A stretch of DNA of 64,000 nt from Bacillus timonensis (GTDB lineage Bacteria > Bacillota > Bacilli > Bacillales > Bacillaceae_L). The DNA lies in contig JAIVAN010000012.1 of the NCBI GenBank assembly GCA_020171895.1, positions 1 to 64,000 of the forward strand. Reading direction: 5' to 3'. This document shows positions 13,474 through 22,140 of the stretch, piece by piece. A program made the translations under genes and the position numbers. Numbering within the stretch: position 1 is the stretch's first letter; each line of letters opens with the position of its first letter. Below the pieces are notes generated by a model. That model was not told where the DNA came from, did no database searches, and saw only the letters and a program-made list of their open reading frames with translations.

Positions 13474-13734
13474 GTGGTGTATATTATGGAGTGGTCAGAA
13501 GTTAGGAAAATGTACCCAAATCAATATGTTAAACTTAACATCATTGACTTTTACCTAGAAGATGATAAAAAGATTGTAACAGATGTTGCGTTAATTAATG
13601 TTATTGAAGATCCAAAATTAGCTACTAAAGAATTGCTTAAATCTAAAGATGATACAATTGTTTATCATACAGGGGCTGAAAAAATTGTAATTGAGATGAG
13701 AAAAGCAATAGGTCTAAGAGGTATCAGATTATGA
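13474..13734 (+). CDS. Small protein upstream of a retropepsin-like gene
   Basis: Up to 86 residues, soluble, mixed charge, no recognised domain. Start probably ATG 13486 (M-E-W-S-E-V) with GGGTGGTG upstream; 13474 is an alternative. Its stop overlaps the ATG of the next gene (ATGA), so the two form a coupled pair, commonly seen with aspartyl protease-like genes in Bacillus. Confidence 0.6.
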   Translation: MVYIMEWSEVRKMYPNQYVKLNIIDFYLEDDKKIVTDVALINVIEDPKLATKELLKSKDDTIVYHTGAEKIVIEMRKAIGLRGIRL

Positions 13735-14098
13735 AGTTAGACTTTGTGAATCATTTACTAGAAGTGGAAATGACTATTTCTTACAAAGGTAAAAAGAAAA
13801 CAATAGATAAGCTTGTTATTGATACAGGTGCAGCTCATACTCTTATTTCATCTGATATTGTTGATGAGATATTGAAAATGGAGATCCTCTTGTAAGCTCT
13901 TATGGAATTGGCGGTGAAGAGTATTCTTTCCGTAAGCCAGTTGATTTTATCAAGCTTGGCAATTATGAAGTTCCAGATATGAAACTAGACTTTGGCAACT
14001 TAGATGATTGGGGAATCAATGGACTAATAGGACTAGATATATTAATGAATGGAGAGTTTATCATTGATCTAGGAAAATTAGAATTAATCCAAAATTAG
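13731..14098 (+). pseudogene. Retropepsin-like aspartyl protease, frameshifted
   Basis: The first frame gives K-L-V-I-D-T-G-A-A-H-T-L-I-S, the catalytic D-T-G motif of retropepsin-like proteases, but ends at TAA near 13896. A second frame continues E-N-G-D-P-L-V-S-S-Y-G-I-G-G (flap-like), then G-L-I-G-L-D-I-L-M-N-G and stops at TAG 14096-14098. The junction near 13870-13885 looks like a deletion of about 11 bp. The active-site Asp is intact but the fold is broken. Confidence 0.75.
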
Positions 14099-14348
14099 TA
14101 GTGCAGATAAAATTATTAATGCTGCGACTGCCATTGCTAGAAATTTTAAGATTAACATTATGGCATGGGATAAATGCTATGATGTTTTTTTAATTTGTGA
14201 GGTAGTGTACTTAAACTATAGGGGGCGAATGTTGAACAAGCAGCAGTCGCTTCTTTCGTTATAGAGAGGTATAGGTCCCAAAGCATCAATTGTATTTATC
14301 TAATATAAAATGTAAAAAATACTGAGGGTAAGATAATTTAAGAAAGTT

Positions 14349-14930
14349 GTGATATCCTTGGTCAAAAAATGTTTTTTTATATTTTTTATTATGCTTTGTT
14401 TCAATCTTTCTATATCAGTATTTGCTGAGACGAATGAAAACACAGTGTCTGCAATACTAACTGCTAAAGTGACGACAACTAATAAATCATCAAAAGAACA
14501 AGGTGCTCCAATAAGAAAGGCTCGAATAGTTGTAATAAATTCAAAAGGGAAAATAATAGCAACAGATTTAACTAATTCTCAAGGGGAAGCAAAGATACCT
14601 GTTAAAGTCCCTATAGACCATAGACTTCCTTTGAAAAATATGGGAGAGGTTACCGTAATAGCCTTTGCAAAGGGCTATAACGAACATATCAATTTTAGTG
14701 TCCCAATCAATGAGTTTAACGATAATACAGGTAGAGTTTCAATTCCTCTTTGGCAGATAGACCCTAACAGACGAAATGAACCACAGTTTCTCAATGGAAG
14801 CTTTCACCGTTTTACTGTATTTGAAATGCTTGATTATTATGCTGGGAAATTAGGACTAAAGAGACAAAATATCAAAGATGAATCCATAGAACCAACTCCT
14901 TGGGGACCTGAATTAAGCACTGATAATTAA
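14349..14930 (+). CDS. Secreted protein with Ig-like/carboxypeptidase-regulatory domain
   Basis: A 193-residue protein with a signal peptide (K-K-C then a hydrophobic core, cleavage near S-V-F-A-E, residue 27). The mature part has a beta-sandwich pattern: A-R-I-V-V-I-N-S-K-G-K-I-I-A-T-D, T-N-S-Q-G-E-A-K-I-P-V, typical of repeat-type carboxypeptidase-regulatory domains. The C-terminal ~50 residues are unrelated. GTG start at 14349 with a weak upstream AAGAAAG; TTG at 14358 is an alternative. Function unknown; probably extracellular. Confidence 0.65.
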   Translation: MISLVKKCFFIFFIMLCFNLSISVFAETNENTVSAILTAKVTTTNKSSKEQGAPIRKARIVVINSKGKIIATDLTNSQGEAKIPVKVPIDHRLPLKNMGEVTVIAFAKGYNEHINFSVPINEFNDNTGRVSIPLWQIDPNRRNEPQFLNGSFHRFTVFEMLDYYAGKLGLKRQNIKDESIEPTPWGPELSTDN

Positions 14931-15193
14931 TGTTTGACTTTAATCTTTCTTCAACTATAGGTTAGCTTTTGCACAACAGCTTCCATTACGAACGAGTGCA
15001 GATGTTGAACAAGTCATAACATAATAGGTGATTATATTGAAAAAGAACATTGCATGTGCATTTTATAAATTAAGAGGTATATTGAAATTAAGGTAAACAC
15101 CACTACACCATTCTATCTGCGACCACCATCCAAGCCACGTGGAGTGCGTAGCACAGATTTTATTAAAATAAGGTGTATGAGTTTCGTGGGAGT

Positions 15194-15219
15194 ACCGAGA
15201 GGACGGTTCTATTGGTTTC
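15194..15219. repeat. GGACGGTTC-type dispersed repeat
   Basis: ACCGAGAGGACGGTTCTATT, one of at least seven related copies between 15 and 22.3 kb. Confidence 0.6.
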
Positions 15220-15472
15220 ATTTTTCCTTGTTAGGTCGAATTGAGTAAGGTTAAGAGATTGTCCGAATATATTTTAATTGTAGAAGTAATTTTAACTATA
15301 AGTTAAAAACTTTGGTCCATATGTAGTTCCCGGTATTGCATATACAATTGTTACCAGGGCAATTTGGAAAATGAAGAGTAATTCAATATATCAATTTAAT
15401 CATTAGATTACGTGTAATTTAAATGCCTTTTATGATAAGTAATATTTTTTATTATTAATATTTATAAATGCG

Positions 15473-15497
15473 AAAGCTGGCGAGAAGCCAGCTTTTA
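15473..15497 (-). terminator. Terminator after YVTN protein gene
   Basis: Stem AAAGCTGGC / GCCAGCTTT with loop GAGAA; the U-tail on the - strand is weak. Confidence 0.55.
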
Positions 15498-15507
15498 TTA
15501 ATAGATT

Positions 15508-16794
15508 TTATAATTCATTATTAATTTCACTCGCATCGTCTATCAACTCTTGACCAATTGGTTGAGGTAAAATTCCAGCGTTGATAAAACCTTTCACTTG
15601 GTTAATAAATGCCTCAAGCTGGTTTTTAGCAGGATTGTTCTTCCCTTGGTCTAAATTATTAATAACGCCATTCAGTTTAGCAAGTAAGCCATTAGCTTTT
15701 GCTTTTTTTAGTTTTCCATCGTTCACTAGCTCATTAATGCGATCAATTAAATCTCTTACCTTATCCTGTGGTGTAGGTGCGCTAATTATTGCAAATTGGG
15801 TAGGGTTAACACCGACAGGGATTGTAGTAATAACAGAGTCGTTATTTATATCAATTACTGTCACATCATTAGAGTCAAAATTCAAAACATAACCTAATTG
15901 CCCATCTGGTGTGATAGCAGTACTCAATGGAGTTATCCCTACAGGAATTGTTGTTAATACTGTGTCAGTTGTAATATCTATGACAGCTAAAGCATTGTCA
16001 CCTCGATTTGGAACATATCCTTTTGTTCCATCAGGAGTAATGTTAATGTTAAAAGGATTATTTCCCGTAACGATATTTTTTACAATGGTATCAGTAGTTG
16101 GATCGATAACTGAAACGACATTAGAAGTGGAATTTTGAACATATATTTTTGAACCATCACTAGTAATTACAATAGTTGATGGTTGGCCAGGTAATGGTAT
16201 TTGTTTTATAACAGTATCTGTCGCAACATCAATGACATAAAGCTCGTTTGTGCTAACGATTTCTACATAGATTTTGCTATTATTCGGTAAAATAGCACTA
16301 CTTTGGGGAAAGTTACCTACCGGTATTGTTGTTATTACAGTGTCAGTGACTGCATTAAAAACAGTAACATCATCAGTCACTTCATTAACTACATACCCTT
16401 TATTGCCATCAGAAGTAATAGAAGGTGGTACTGGATTAAACCCAACAGGAATATTTTTTATAACTGTATCTGTAGTGGTATCAATGACTGAAACAGGGCC
16501 TCCATTTCTATGGTTTGGTACATAAGCCTTAAGTCCATCTGGTGACATAGTCACCCCGTGAGGACGTTGAGTCATAGGGATGGTTTTAATAACAGTATTA
16601 GTTGTTAGGTCAATAACGGATACAGTATTTGAGCCACGATTGGCAACATACATTTTTCTTTCATCTGGTGTGACACCTAAAGAACCAAAAGGTGTAACAC
16701 CAACAGCAATCGTATCTACAACTGTATTTGAAAGTGTATCAATGACTGAGATATTATTTGAACCGCGGTTTACAACATAAAGAAAAAATGACAT
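15508..16794 (-). CDS. YVTN beta-propeller protein with C-terminal helical module
   Basis: A 428-residue protein. Residues 1-335 are about eight ~42-residue YVTN repeats, each with a core like V-S-V-I-D-T-x-T-N-T-V-I and a P-D-G-x-x-x-Y-V motif, predicted to form one beta-propeller. Residues ~345-428 form a helical pair domain (K-V-R-D-L-I-D-R-I, N-G-L-L-A-K-L-N, A-F-I-N-Q-V-K-G-F-I-N-A-G) known at the ends of secreted Bacillus proteins. There is no signal peptide, although the ATG at 16794 is firmly set by AAGGAGGAG. So either it is cytoplasmic/mother-cell (spore surface) or exported by another route. Ligand unknown. Confidence 0.8.
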   Translation of the reverse strand: MSFFLYVVNRGSNNISVIDTLSNTVVDTIAVGVTPFGSLGVTPDERKMYVANRGSNTVSVIDLTTNTVIKTIPMTQRPHGVTMSPDGLKAYVPNHRNGGPVSVIDTTTDTVIKNIPVGFNPVPPSITSDGNKGYVVNEVTDDVTVFNAVTDTVITTIPVGNFPQSSAILPNNSKIYVEIVSTNELYVIDVATDTVIKQIPLPGQPSTIVITSDGSKIYVQNSTSNVVSVIDPTTDTIVKNIVTGNNPFNINITPDGTKGYVPNRGDNALAVIDITTDTVLTTIPVGITPLSTAITPDGQLGYVLNFDSNDVTVIDINNDSVITTIPVGVNPTQFAIISAPTPQDKVRDLIDRINELVNDGKLKKAKANGLLAKLNGVINNLDQGKNNPAKNQLEAFINQVKGFINAGILPQPIGQELIDDASEINNEL

Positions 16795-16896
16795 TAGATC
16801 TCCTCCTTTCTATAGTATCGATTCTAGTAGGATTTATCTACATCACATATTATTCATTGAAAATTGATAGGTTCATAATAAAGTTTAAATTAGTAA

Positions 16897-16920
16897 AACC
16901 GACTACAATTGTAGTCGGTT
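16897..16920. promoter_or_regulatory. Perfect 24-bp palindrome upstream of YVTN gene
   Basis: Half site AACCGACTACAA and its complement without spacer, so every base pairs. It could be an operator or a short terminator-like hairpin. The core CTACAATTGTAG recurs at 19872-19883. The surrounding gap 16795-17132 has no other gene. Confidence 0.5.
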
Positions 16921-17088
16921 AAATATATTTTAATAGTGTTACATAATAGAGATTGCGTTATTTTTATTCATATGGAAAGGTATCGTATATTTACTGTCTA
17001 CCTTAGAAATTGGATTAAGAAGTATTCTTTTTCAAAAGGGAATTATACTGTATAATTTTACCTATAAATGAACCGAGGAAAAGTAAAA

Positions 17089-17112
17089 CCAGCGGAACCG
17101 TCCCCTTGGTAC
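17089..17112. repeat. GGACGGTTC-type dispersed repeat
   Basis: GGAACCGTCCCCTTGGTAC immediately upstream of the VOC gene; its ACCGAGG/CCTTGGT ends can pair. Confidence 0.6.
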
Positions 17113-17132
17113 AAAAAAAGGAGGAAAATGAA

Positions 17133-17474
17133 ATGAAATTAGCATTCCTATATCATCCAGTAAAGAACCTTGAAGAATCACTAGAATTCTATCGAGAAAC
17201 ACTAGGATTTGAAGAAGCTTGGAGAGAAGGTGAACACACAGTTGCTTTGAAACTACCAAATTCAGATATTCAGCTTTTGATAGAGAATGATGAACTAGAG
17301 TTTTCTGCAGGTGGGGTTTTCTTAGTAGATTCTGTGGATGCGTTTTTTAGAGAGAATAATGACAAATTAGAATTTGTTAAAGAACCTGTTGACATACCAC
17401 CAGGACGTTACGCAATTTATAAAGACAATTCAGGTAACCATTTGAGGATTATTGACTTTTCGAAACAGAAATAG
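17133..17474 (+). CDS. VOC-superfamily (glyoxalase/bleomycin resistance) protein
   Basis: A 113-residue single-module VOC protein: L-Y-H-P-V-K-N-L-E-E-S-L-E-F-Y-R-E-T-L-G at residues 5-24, then G-G-V-F-L-V near 68, and Y-K-D-N-S-G-N-H-L-R-I-I at the end. His7-like and Glu/His metal positions are only partly kept, so enzyme activity is uncertain. ATG at 17133 follows AAAGGAGGAAAATGA; an in-frame TTG at 17106 is too far upstream. Confidence 0.85.
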   Translation: MKLAFLYHPVKNLEESLEFYRETLGFEEAWREGEHTVALKLPNSDIQLLIENDELEFSAGGVFLVDSVDAFFRENNDKLEFVKEPVDIPPGRYAIYKDNSGNHLRIIDFSKQK

Positions 17475-17499
17475 AACTAGTATGTAATTATAAAATAAG

Positions 17500-17618
17500 T
17501 GAATACTTCAATATAACTAAAGAACCATGTGTATGTCACGTTGGGTATGAATGGATAAACCACTTAGTCGAGGAAGAGAATTTATTTAAGATTGACATAA
17601 ATAGACGGGATTTTTAAT
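17500..17618 (+). pseudogene. Short gene fragment
   Basis: An open stretch without start codon reads K-E-P-C-V-C-H-V-G-Y-E-W-I-N-H-L-V then E-E-E-N-L-F and stops at TAA. It has protein-like composition and may be the 3' end of a lost gene. Weak evidence. Confidence 0.3.
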
Positions 17619-17621
17619 TGA

Positions 17622-17647
17622 TACCAGTAGAACCGTCCCCTCGGTAC
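17622..17647. repeat. GGACGGTTC-type dispersed repeat
   Basis: ACCAGTAGAACCGTCCCCTC, followed by GGTAC. Confidence 0.6.
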
Positions 17648-17746
17648 ACCCTAAACAAGAAGTTCCTCCTGGTAAAATTGTAGATATGATTCGTAAATAT
17701 TGGGGGAATTACAGAATAAAGCAAAGAAAAAGAAGGAGGAAAAGTG

Positions 17747-18313
17747 ATGGGAATGGTAAAGAAGGAATTGTCATTAAATGAACGAGAAGAATTGCTTGAA
17801 GTATTGAAAGCTCGTTTTGAAACAAACATGAAACGACATAGTGGTCTAGATTGGACGGCGATTCAAGCTAGATTGGAAGCAAATGTTGATAAACTTTGGT
17901 CGCTCCGTGAAATGGAATTAACTGGTGGTGAACCAGATGTTGTCGGTTATGATAAGACGAATGATGAATACATATTTTTTGACTGTTCAGCTGAAAGTCC
18001 AACAGGCCGAAGAAGCATTTGTTATGACCGTCAAGCGCTGGAATCAAGAAAAAAACACAAACCAGAAAATAGTGCAATTGATATGGCAACTACCATGGGA
18101 ATTGAACTATTAACAGAGGAACAATACCGTGAGCTACAGCAGATTGGGAATTTTGATTTAAAAACATCGAGTTGGGTGCAAACACCTGAAAATATTAGAA
18201 ACCTAGGTGGTGCCCTTTTCTGTGATCGTCGTTATAACACAGTCTTTGTCTATCACAATGGTGCAGAATCCTATTATGCTGCAAGGGGATTTCGAGGTTC
18301 GCTAAGAGTTTAA
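17747..18313 (+). CDS. DUF4256 family protein, paralogue 1
   Basis: A 188-residue soluble protein matching DUF4256: E-L-L-E-V-L-K-A-R-F-E near residue 13, W-S-L-R-E-M-E-L-T-G-G-E-P-D-V near 53, F-F-D-C-S-A-E-S-P-T-G-R-R near 78, S-S-W-V-Q-T-P near 144 and a final Y-Y-A-A-R-G-F-R-G. Function unknown; the conserved Cys, Asp and Arg suggest an enzyme. ATG 17747 chosen with GGAGG seven bases upstream. A close paralogue lies at 21571. Confidence 0.85.
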   Translation: MGMVKKELSLNEREELLEVLKARFETNMKRHSGLDWTAIQARLEANVDKLWSLREMELTGGEPDVVGYDKTNDEYIFFDCSAESPTGRRSICYDRQALESRKKHKPENSAIDMATTMGIELLTEEQYRELQQIGNFDLKTSSWVQTPENIRNLGGALFCDRRYNTVFVYHNGAESYYAARGFRGSLRV

Positions 18314-18345
18314 AAGACTGAAAAGGTACCAAAAGGACCAATAGA

Positions 18346-18370
18346 ACCAAGAGAACCGTCCCCTAGGTCC
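18346..18370. repeat. GGACGGTTC-type dispersed repeat
   Basis: ACCAAGAGAACCGTCCCCTA, just before the membrane protein gene at 18388. Confidence 0.6.
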
Positions 18371-18387
18371 AGTGAGGAGTTTGCTAT

Positions 18388-19107
18388 ATGTGGGATATTA
18401 ATTTTAATATTGTTCAATTCGTCATTTCGATTTTGGCATGGGGAACAATCGGATACATTGCATATCGTATATACACAAAACAAGAGTCTAAGCCGAGGAT
18501 ATGGAAGATTGTATTTGTTATGATGGTTGGCCTTTTTTCTTTTTCTATTAATTTACCTTTCTTTGATACGATTATAAAAATATCTATTTTACCTTTAGGT
18601 GTATGGATTTTGTATGCTGTTTTAAAAGGAAAAGCAGGACGATGGGAAAAATATCGTCGTTTTGCTTGGTTAGGATTTTGGGCTAACTTCATCTTTTTGG
18701 CTTCTACTTTCATCTCAATCCCCATTTCCTATTTTGCCTACCCTGAAGATCATCCTGCAACCTATATATCAGATGTCAGTAATGCTTCTGTTGTACCTAT
18801 CCATCCTTCTGCGAAAGATGAGTCACTGCATAAAGAAGTGATAATTAATCAATTGGCTAACTTTGAACGAGAGCGTATTATCAATGATGTGTGGTATGAA
18901 GAGACCTACATGAACGCTGAACCAAGTAAGCAAAATGAACGGTTTCCGTATCTACTTATTAATGTGAAACCAAAATGGGGTAGTGGGATAAAAAGTATGA
19001 TTTACATAGAGAATGATGGAAAAGGATTGTTAATCTCCACTGCAGATAAGCAATACTACTTTCGTTCCAACAGCTCGGTACTAATGGGGGGAAGTAAAGA
19101 TGAATAA
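18388..19107 (+). CDS. Membrane protein of unknown function
   Basis: 239 residues with four predicted membrane helices (about 8-27, 41-60, 65-82 and 92-115), then a ~120-residue extracytoplasmic domain with V-I-I-N-Q-L-A-N-F-E-R-E-R and Y-L-L-I-N-V-K-P-K-W-G. ATG follows AGTGAGGAG. Its stop overlaps the start of the next gene by 8 bp, so the two are an operon. Not recognised. Confidence 0.7.
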   Translation: MWDINFNIVQFVISILAWGTIGYIAYRIYTKQESKPRIWKIVFVMMVGLFSFSINLPFFDTIIKISILPLGVWILYAVLKGKAGRWEKYRRFAWLGFWANFIFLASTFISIPISYFAYPEDHPATYISDVSNASVVPIHPSAKDESLHKEVIINQLANFERERIINDVWYEETYMNAEPSKQNERFPYLLINVKPKWGSGIKSMIYIENDGKGLLISTADKQYYFRSNSSVLMGGSKDE

Positions 19108-19861
19108 GAGATTAGTAGTCTATCTTTTTAGTGGATTGATTATTGTGTGCATTTCCATCTTTGTTTATCTTTCTTATTTTTCACTTCCATCTCCTTTTCT
19201 TTCAGAGAAGCAACTAGCTGAGGAAATTAACAGTACACTTCCAGAAGCTAAAGTAGAGGAAATTCTAGGAGTTTTTGATGTGGGTGAAAGATATAAATAT
19301 GTCCCTTTTAAATCAAATGAAGACAGTTATGGTAAGAGCTTTTGGTTGTGGAATCAAAATAAGTGGCAAGTAGCTTATATTGATACAACAGGTGAACCAC
19401 ATATATGGAAAGTTAATAAAAGAGACCCATCATCTTATCATATCGTTTGGAATATTCACCCTGATGATCAATTGGAGGAAGTAGATTTTTATATGATTAG
19501 AGACAGAGGGTATAGCGTCAGAGATGGTACAAAAGAAACGTATTATCCAAGAGTTCAGATGCGTCAAACGGTTTCATTTGAAGAAGAAGCGTTTGGTATC
19601 CTTAAAATTCCTCAAGAATGGTCAACATTTGTAGCATCTATAAATGACACACACTCAGCTAAACAATCACACCTCGATGCTTTTTTTAATTCCTTTGCAG
19701 CGGAGCGACAGGTTTTTTATGGCTGGATTCCATATGGGCGAGAAAACGAAGAGACGATTCCAAGAAAATCTGTAAATGGAAGTGGTTATTTATATGGTGA
19801 TATTGAGTTAGATTTTCTGATGATATTAAATGGAAGTGAAATTGAAAGAAGTGGTGATTAA
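19100..19861 (+). CDS. Single-span membrane-anchored protein of unknown function
   Basis: 253 residues: an N-terminal membrane helix or signal anchor (residues 5-27), then a Trp/Tyr-rich external domain (S-F-W-L-W-N-Q-N-K-W-Q-V-A-Y-I-D near residue 76). ATG at 19100 overlaps the preceding gene, with GGGGGAAG as ribosome site. Possibly works with its neighbour at the cell surface. No family recognised. Confidence 0.7.
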   Translation: MNKRLVVYLFSGLIIVCISIFVYLSYFSLPSPFLSEKQLAEEINSTLPEAKVEEILGVFDVGERYKYVPFKSNEDSYGKSFWLWNQNKWQVAYIDTTGEPHIWKVNKRDPSSYHIVWNIHPDDQLEEVDFYMIRDRGYSVRDGTKETYYPRVQMRQTVSFEEEAFGILKIPQEWSTFVASINDTHSAKQSHLDAFFNSFAAERQVFYGWIPYGRENEETIPRKSVNGSGYLYGDIELDFLMILNGSEIERSGD

Positions 19862-20059
19862 TAAGTAGTGCCTACAATTGTAGTGATACTATAATGTGAT
19901 TGATAAAGGAAGCTGAATCATTTTATGCAAAAAACGGATTAAGAAACGATGGTTGGAAATAATAGTGATCAAGGACTGATGATCACTTGTTTTCATAGTA
20001 AATACTTGATAGTTGTGATAGGATTAATCTTTATAGCGAAAAAGAGGACGTGACCGATT

Positions 20060-20434
20060 ATGATTAACATTACTATGCCGAATGTGGATGTCTCCATTAC
20101 AGAGAGAGAGCAATCTCGTACGGAAAATGAACACAGTATTCCATCTATTGCAGGTTTTATTGATCTCCACCAAATTCCTAGAGATAAGGGTGGAATGATT
20201 TTATTTTATAACATCAATGATGAACTGCTCTTTGTCGGTAAAGGAAGAAAGCTAAGACAAAGAGTTAAAAAGCATCTTGAAGATAATGTTTCACCGATCA
20301 AGCCATACCGTGATGAAGTATATCGAATTGATGTGATGTTTGTAGAAGATGCGATGGAAAGAGACATCTATGAAACATATATGATTAATACATTTCAAGC
20401 AAAGTATAACGTGGATAAAGTGTATTATAAATAA
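20060..20434 (+). CDS. GIY-YIG-like protein
   Basis: A 124-residue protein with a ~40-residue disordered N-terminus and a small GIY-YIG-type domain: G-G-M-I-L-F-Y-N replaces G-I-Y and L-L-F-V-G-K-G replaces Y-I-G, followed by R-K-L-R-Q-R-V-K-K-H-L and E-T-Y-M-I-N (Glu as metal ligand position) and N-V-D-K. The first motif is degenerate, so nuclease activity is uncertain. ATG at 20060 has only a distant GAGG. Stand-alone unit with its own terminator. Confidence 0.7.
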   Translation: MINITMPNVDVSITEREQSRTENEHSIPSIAGFIDLHQIPRDKGGMILFYNINDELLFVGKGRKLRQRVKKHLEDNVSPIKPYRDEVYRIDVMFVEDAMERDIYETYMINTFQAKYNVDKVYYK

Positions 20435-20438
20435 GAAA

Positions 20439-20472
20439 CGCCAGCTTCCTTCTCCGAAGCTGGTGTTTTTTT
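20439..20472 (+). terminator. Terminator after GIY-YIG-like gene
   Basis: Stem CGCCAGCTTC / GAAGCTGGTG and seven T. Confidence 0.85.
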
Positions 20473-20510
20473 GAACCATGGGGAGCCATGGGGACGGTTC
20501 GAACGGTTCA
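20472..20510. repeat. GGACGGTTC-type dispersed repeat (double form)
   Basis: Contains CCATGGGGAGCCATGGGGAC then GGTTCGAACGGTTCA, a tandem of the repeat core. Confidence 0.55.
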
Positions 20511-20569
20511 TTTTTTATTCGTAAACCAATAGAACTGTACAATTGTATGAAAAAGGAAGGGGTCTTTAA

Positions 20570-21061
20570 ATGGAAAATTGGATTTCATTTTCTGATATAG
20601 AGTATGAAAGAGTTTGGAACAAGGTCTATGAAGATTTTAAGTTTGAACCAAGTATTTCAAAATTCCCGGCATTTCATGTACCGTCTCCTTTTGTTACGTA
20701 TGATGTGTCAAACTACTTTGGAGCGTGTGATGATTTCTCTGTGTATGAGGAGTTGGAGGAAAAAGCTTTGATTGCCTTTAGAGCTAATACGTTAAAGGAA
20801 GAGTATATATTAGCCCTCGATTGGCAACACGACTGCTTTTGGTTTAACCCGCATTTAGAGATTGAAAAAGATGAATTTGATGAATGGAAAATACCGATTT
20901 TTCCAGATGGGGATTATTCCTTTTTTATTCAAAAGGATTTTAAATGGGGCTATTTAGGACATCCTTGGGAAAGAAGTATCACTGTATTTGGGGAGGAACT
21001 GTTAGCTAGCTGTAAGCAAAATATGCCAACAATGTTTCGAAAGGTTCTACGACAAGGCTGA
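20570..21061 (+). CDS. DUF2716 family protein
   Basis: 163 residues; W-I-S-F-S-D-I-E-Y-E-R-V-W start, Y-I-L-A-L-D-W-Q-H-D-C-F-W-F-N-P near residue 85, P-D-G-D-Y-S-F-F-I-Q-K-D-F near 117, W-G-Y-L-G-H-P-W-E near 131: the DUF2716 signature. Function unknown; similar small aromatic-rich proteins are common in accessory and immunity loci. ATG follows AAGGAAGGGG. Confidence 0.85.
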   Translation: MENWISFSDIEYERVWNKVYEDFKFEPSISKFPAFHVPSPFVTYDVSNYFGACDDFSVYEELEEKALIAFRANTLKEEYILALDWQHDCFWFNPHLEIEKDEFDEWKIPIFPDGDYSFFIQKDFKWGYLGHPWERSITVFGEELLASCKQNMPTMFRKVLRQG

Positions 21062-21118
21062 GAATTAATATGGCAGTTAACCTCATATCTATGTAAAATT
21101 TTTAAAAAGGGGATATAC

Positions 21119-21571
21119 ATGATTAGAGAAGTATGGACTATATTTCAGTCGTTCCACGATGGTTTGATAAGTAACCTCCATAAAAAACAAGATTCTATTA
21201 TGCTAACAGTGGATATTCGATATCTTGCAGAATTAATGAAGAACAACGATAAAAAATTTCACTGTGAGTTAATGAATTGTAGAGTTTTTGAATTTCAATT
21301 TTGGGGTGACGAAGATAGTAAGACAAACGAATTAGACAAAATCAACCAATTGGAATTAGAAATAGTAAGAGCTGATATTAAGGGGGATACAGTAGTAGTC
21401 AAATGCTTAAGTGACGAAGTGGTAGGTGGGGATTTACATATCGAGGCTACTAACATAAGGGTTTTTGATCAACGTAATCAAGAAATTACTTCGGAAAAAA
21501 TTTTAGAAATGAGTCGTGAATATTGGCGGAAAGAACAAGATCAATCAAAAAATAAGAAGGAGGGAAAGTGA
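21119..21571 (+). CDS. Small protein coupled to DUF4256 paralogue 2
   Basis: 150 residues, acidic, beta-rich with a charged C-terminal tail. Starts V-W-T-I-F-Q-S-F-H-D-G-L-I-S-N. Its TGA overlaps the ATG of the DUF4256 gene (TGATG), so translation is coupled. The F-H-D-G/x-L-I start is also seen in small immunity-like families, but no partner toxin is present. Not recognised. Confidence 0.65.
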   Translation: MIREVWTIFQSFHDGLISNLHKKQDSIMLTVDIRYLAELMKNNDKKFHCELMNCRVFEFQFWGDEDSKTNELDKINQLELEIVRADIKGDTVVVKCLSDEVVGGDLHIEATNIRVFDQRNQEITSEKILEMSREYWRKEQDQSKNKKEGK

Positions 21572-22137
21572 TGGAAAAGGGAAAAAAGGAGTTGTCACTT
21601 GATCAACGAGAAGAATTGCTTGGAGTATTGAAAGCTCGTTTTGAAAAAAACATGAACCGACATCGGGGTATAGAATGGACAGTGGTTCAAGCTAGACTGG
21701 AAGCAAATGCTGATAAACTTTGGTCGCTCAATGAAATGGAAGTAACGGGTGGTGAGCCGGATGTGGTCGGTCATGATAAGACGAATGATGAATACATCTT
21801 TTTTGACTGTTCAGCTGAAAGTCCAACAGGCCGAAGAAGCATTTGTTATGACCGTGAAGCGCTGGAATCAAGGAAAAAACATAAACCAGAAAATAGTGCA
21901 ATTGATATGGCCACTGACATGGGCGTTAAACTATTAACGGAGGATCAGTACCGAGAACTTCAGAAGCTTGGGGAATTTGATTTGAAAACATCGAGCTGGG
22001 TGCAAACACCTGAAACGATTAGAAAACTAGGCGGTGCCCTTTTTTGTGATCGTCGCTATGAAACGGTTTTTGTGTATCACAATGGAGCAGAATCCTACTA
22101 TGCTGCAAGGGGATTTCGAGGTTCAGTAAAAGTGTAA
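21571..22137 (+). CDS. DUF4256 family protein, paralogue 2
   Basis: 188 residues, clearly duplicated from (or with) the gene at 17747: blocks F-F-D-C-S-A-E-S-P-T-G-R-R, R-K-K-H-K-P-E-N-S-A-I-D-M-A and Y-Y-A-A-R-G-F-R-G are identical, with differences mainly near the termini. AGGAGGG precedes the ATG. Terminator at 22171. Confidence 0.85.
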   Translation: MEKGKKELSLDQREELLGVLKARFEKNMNRHRGIEWTVVQARLEANADKLWSLNEMEVTGGEPDVVGHDKTNDEYIFFDCSAESPTGRRSICYDREALESRKKHKPENSAIDMATDMGVKLLTEDQYRELQKLGEFDLKTSSWVQTPETIRKLGGALFCDRRYETVFVYHNGAESYYAARGFRGSVKV

Positions 22138-22140
22138 AAG

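Larger units (their letters stand above)
14931..15507. other. Intergenic stretch without a gene
   Basis: No supported reading frame. It contains a dispersed-repeat copy at 15194-15219 and, near 14950-15020, AACTATAGGTTAG and GATGTTGAACAAG segments. These resemble parts of 12940-12975 and 14205-14250, suggesting decayed intergenic elements. Confidence 0.5.
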
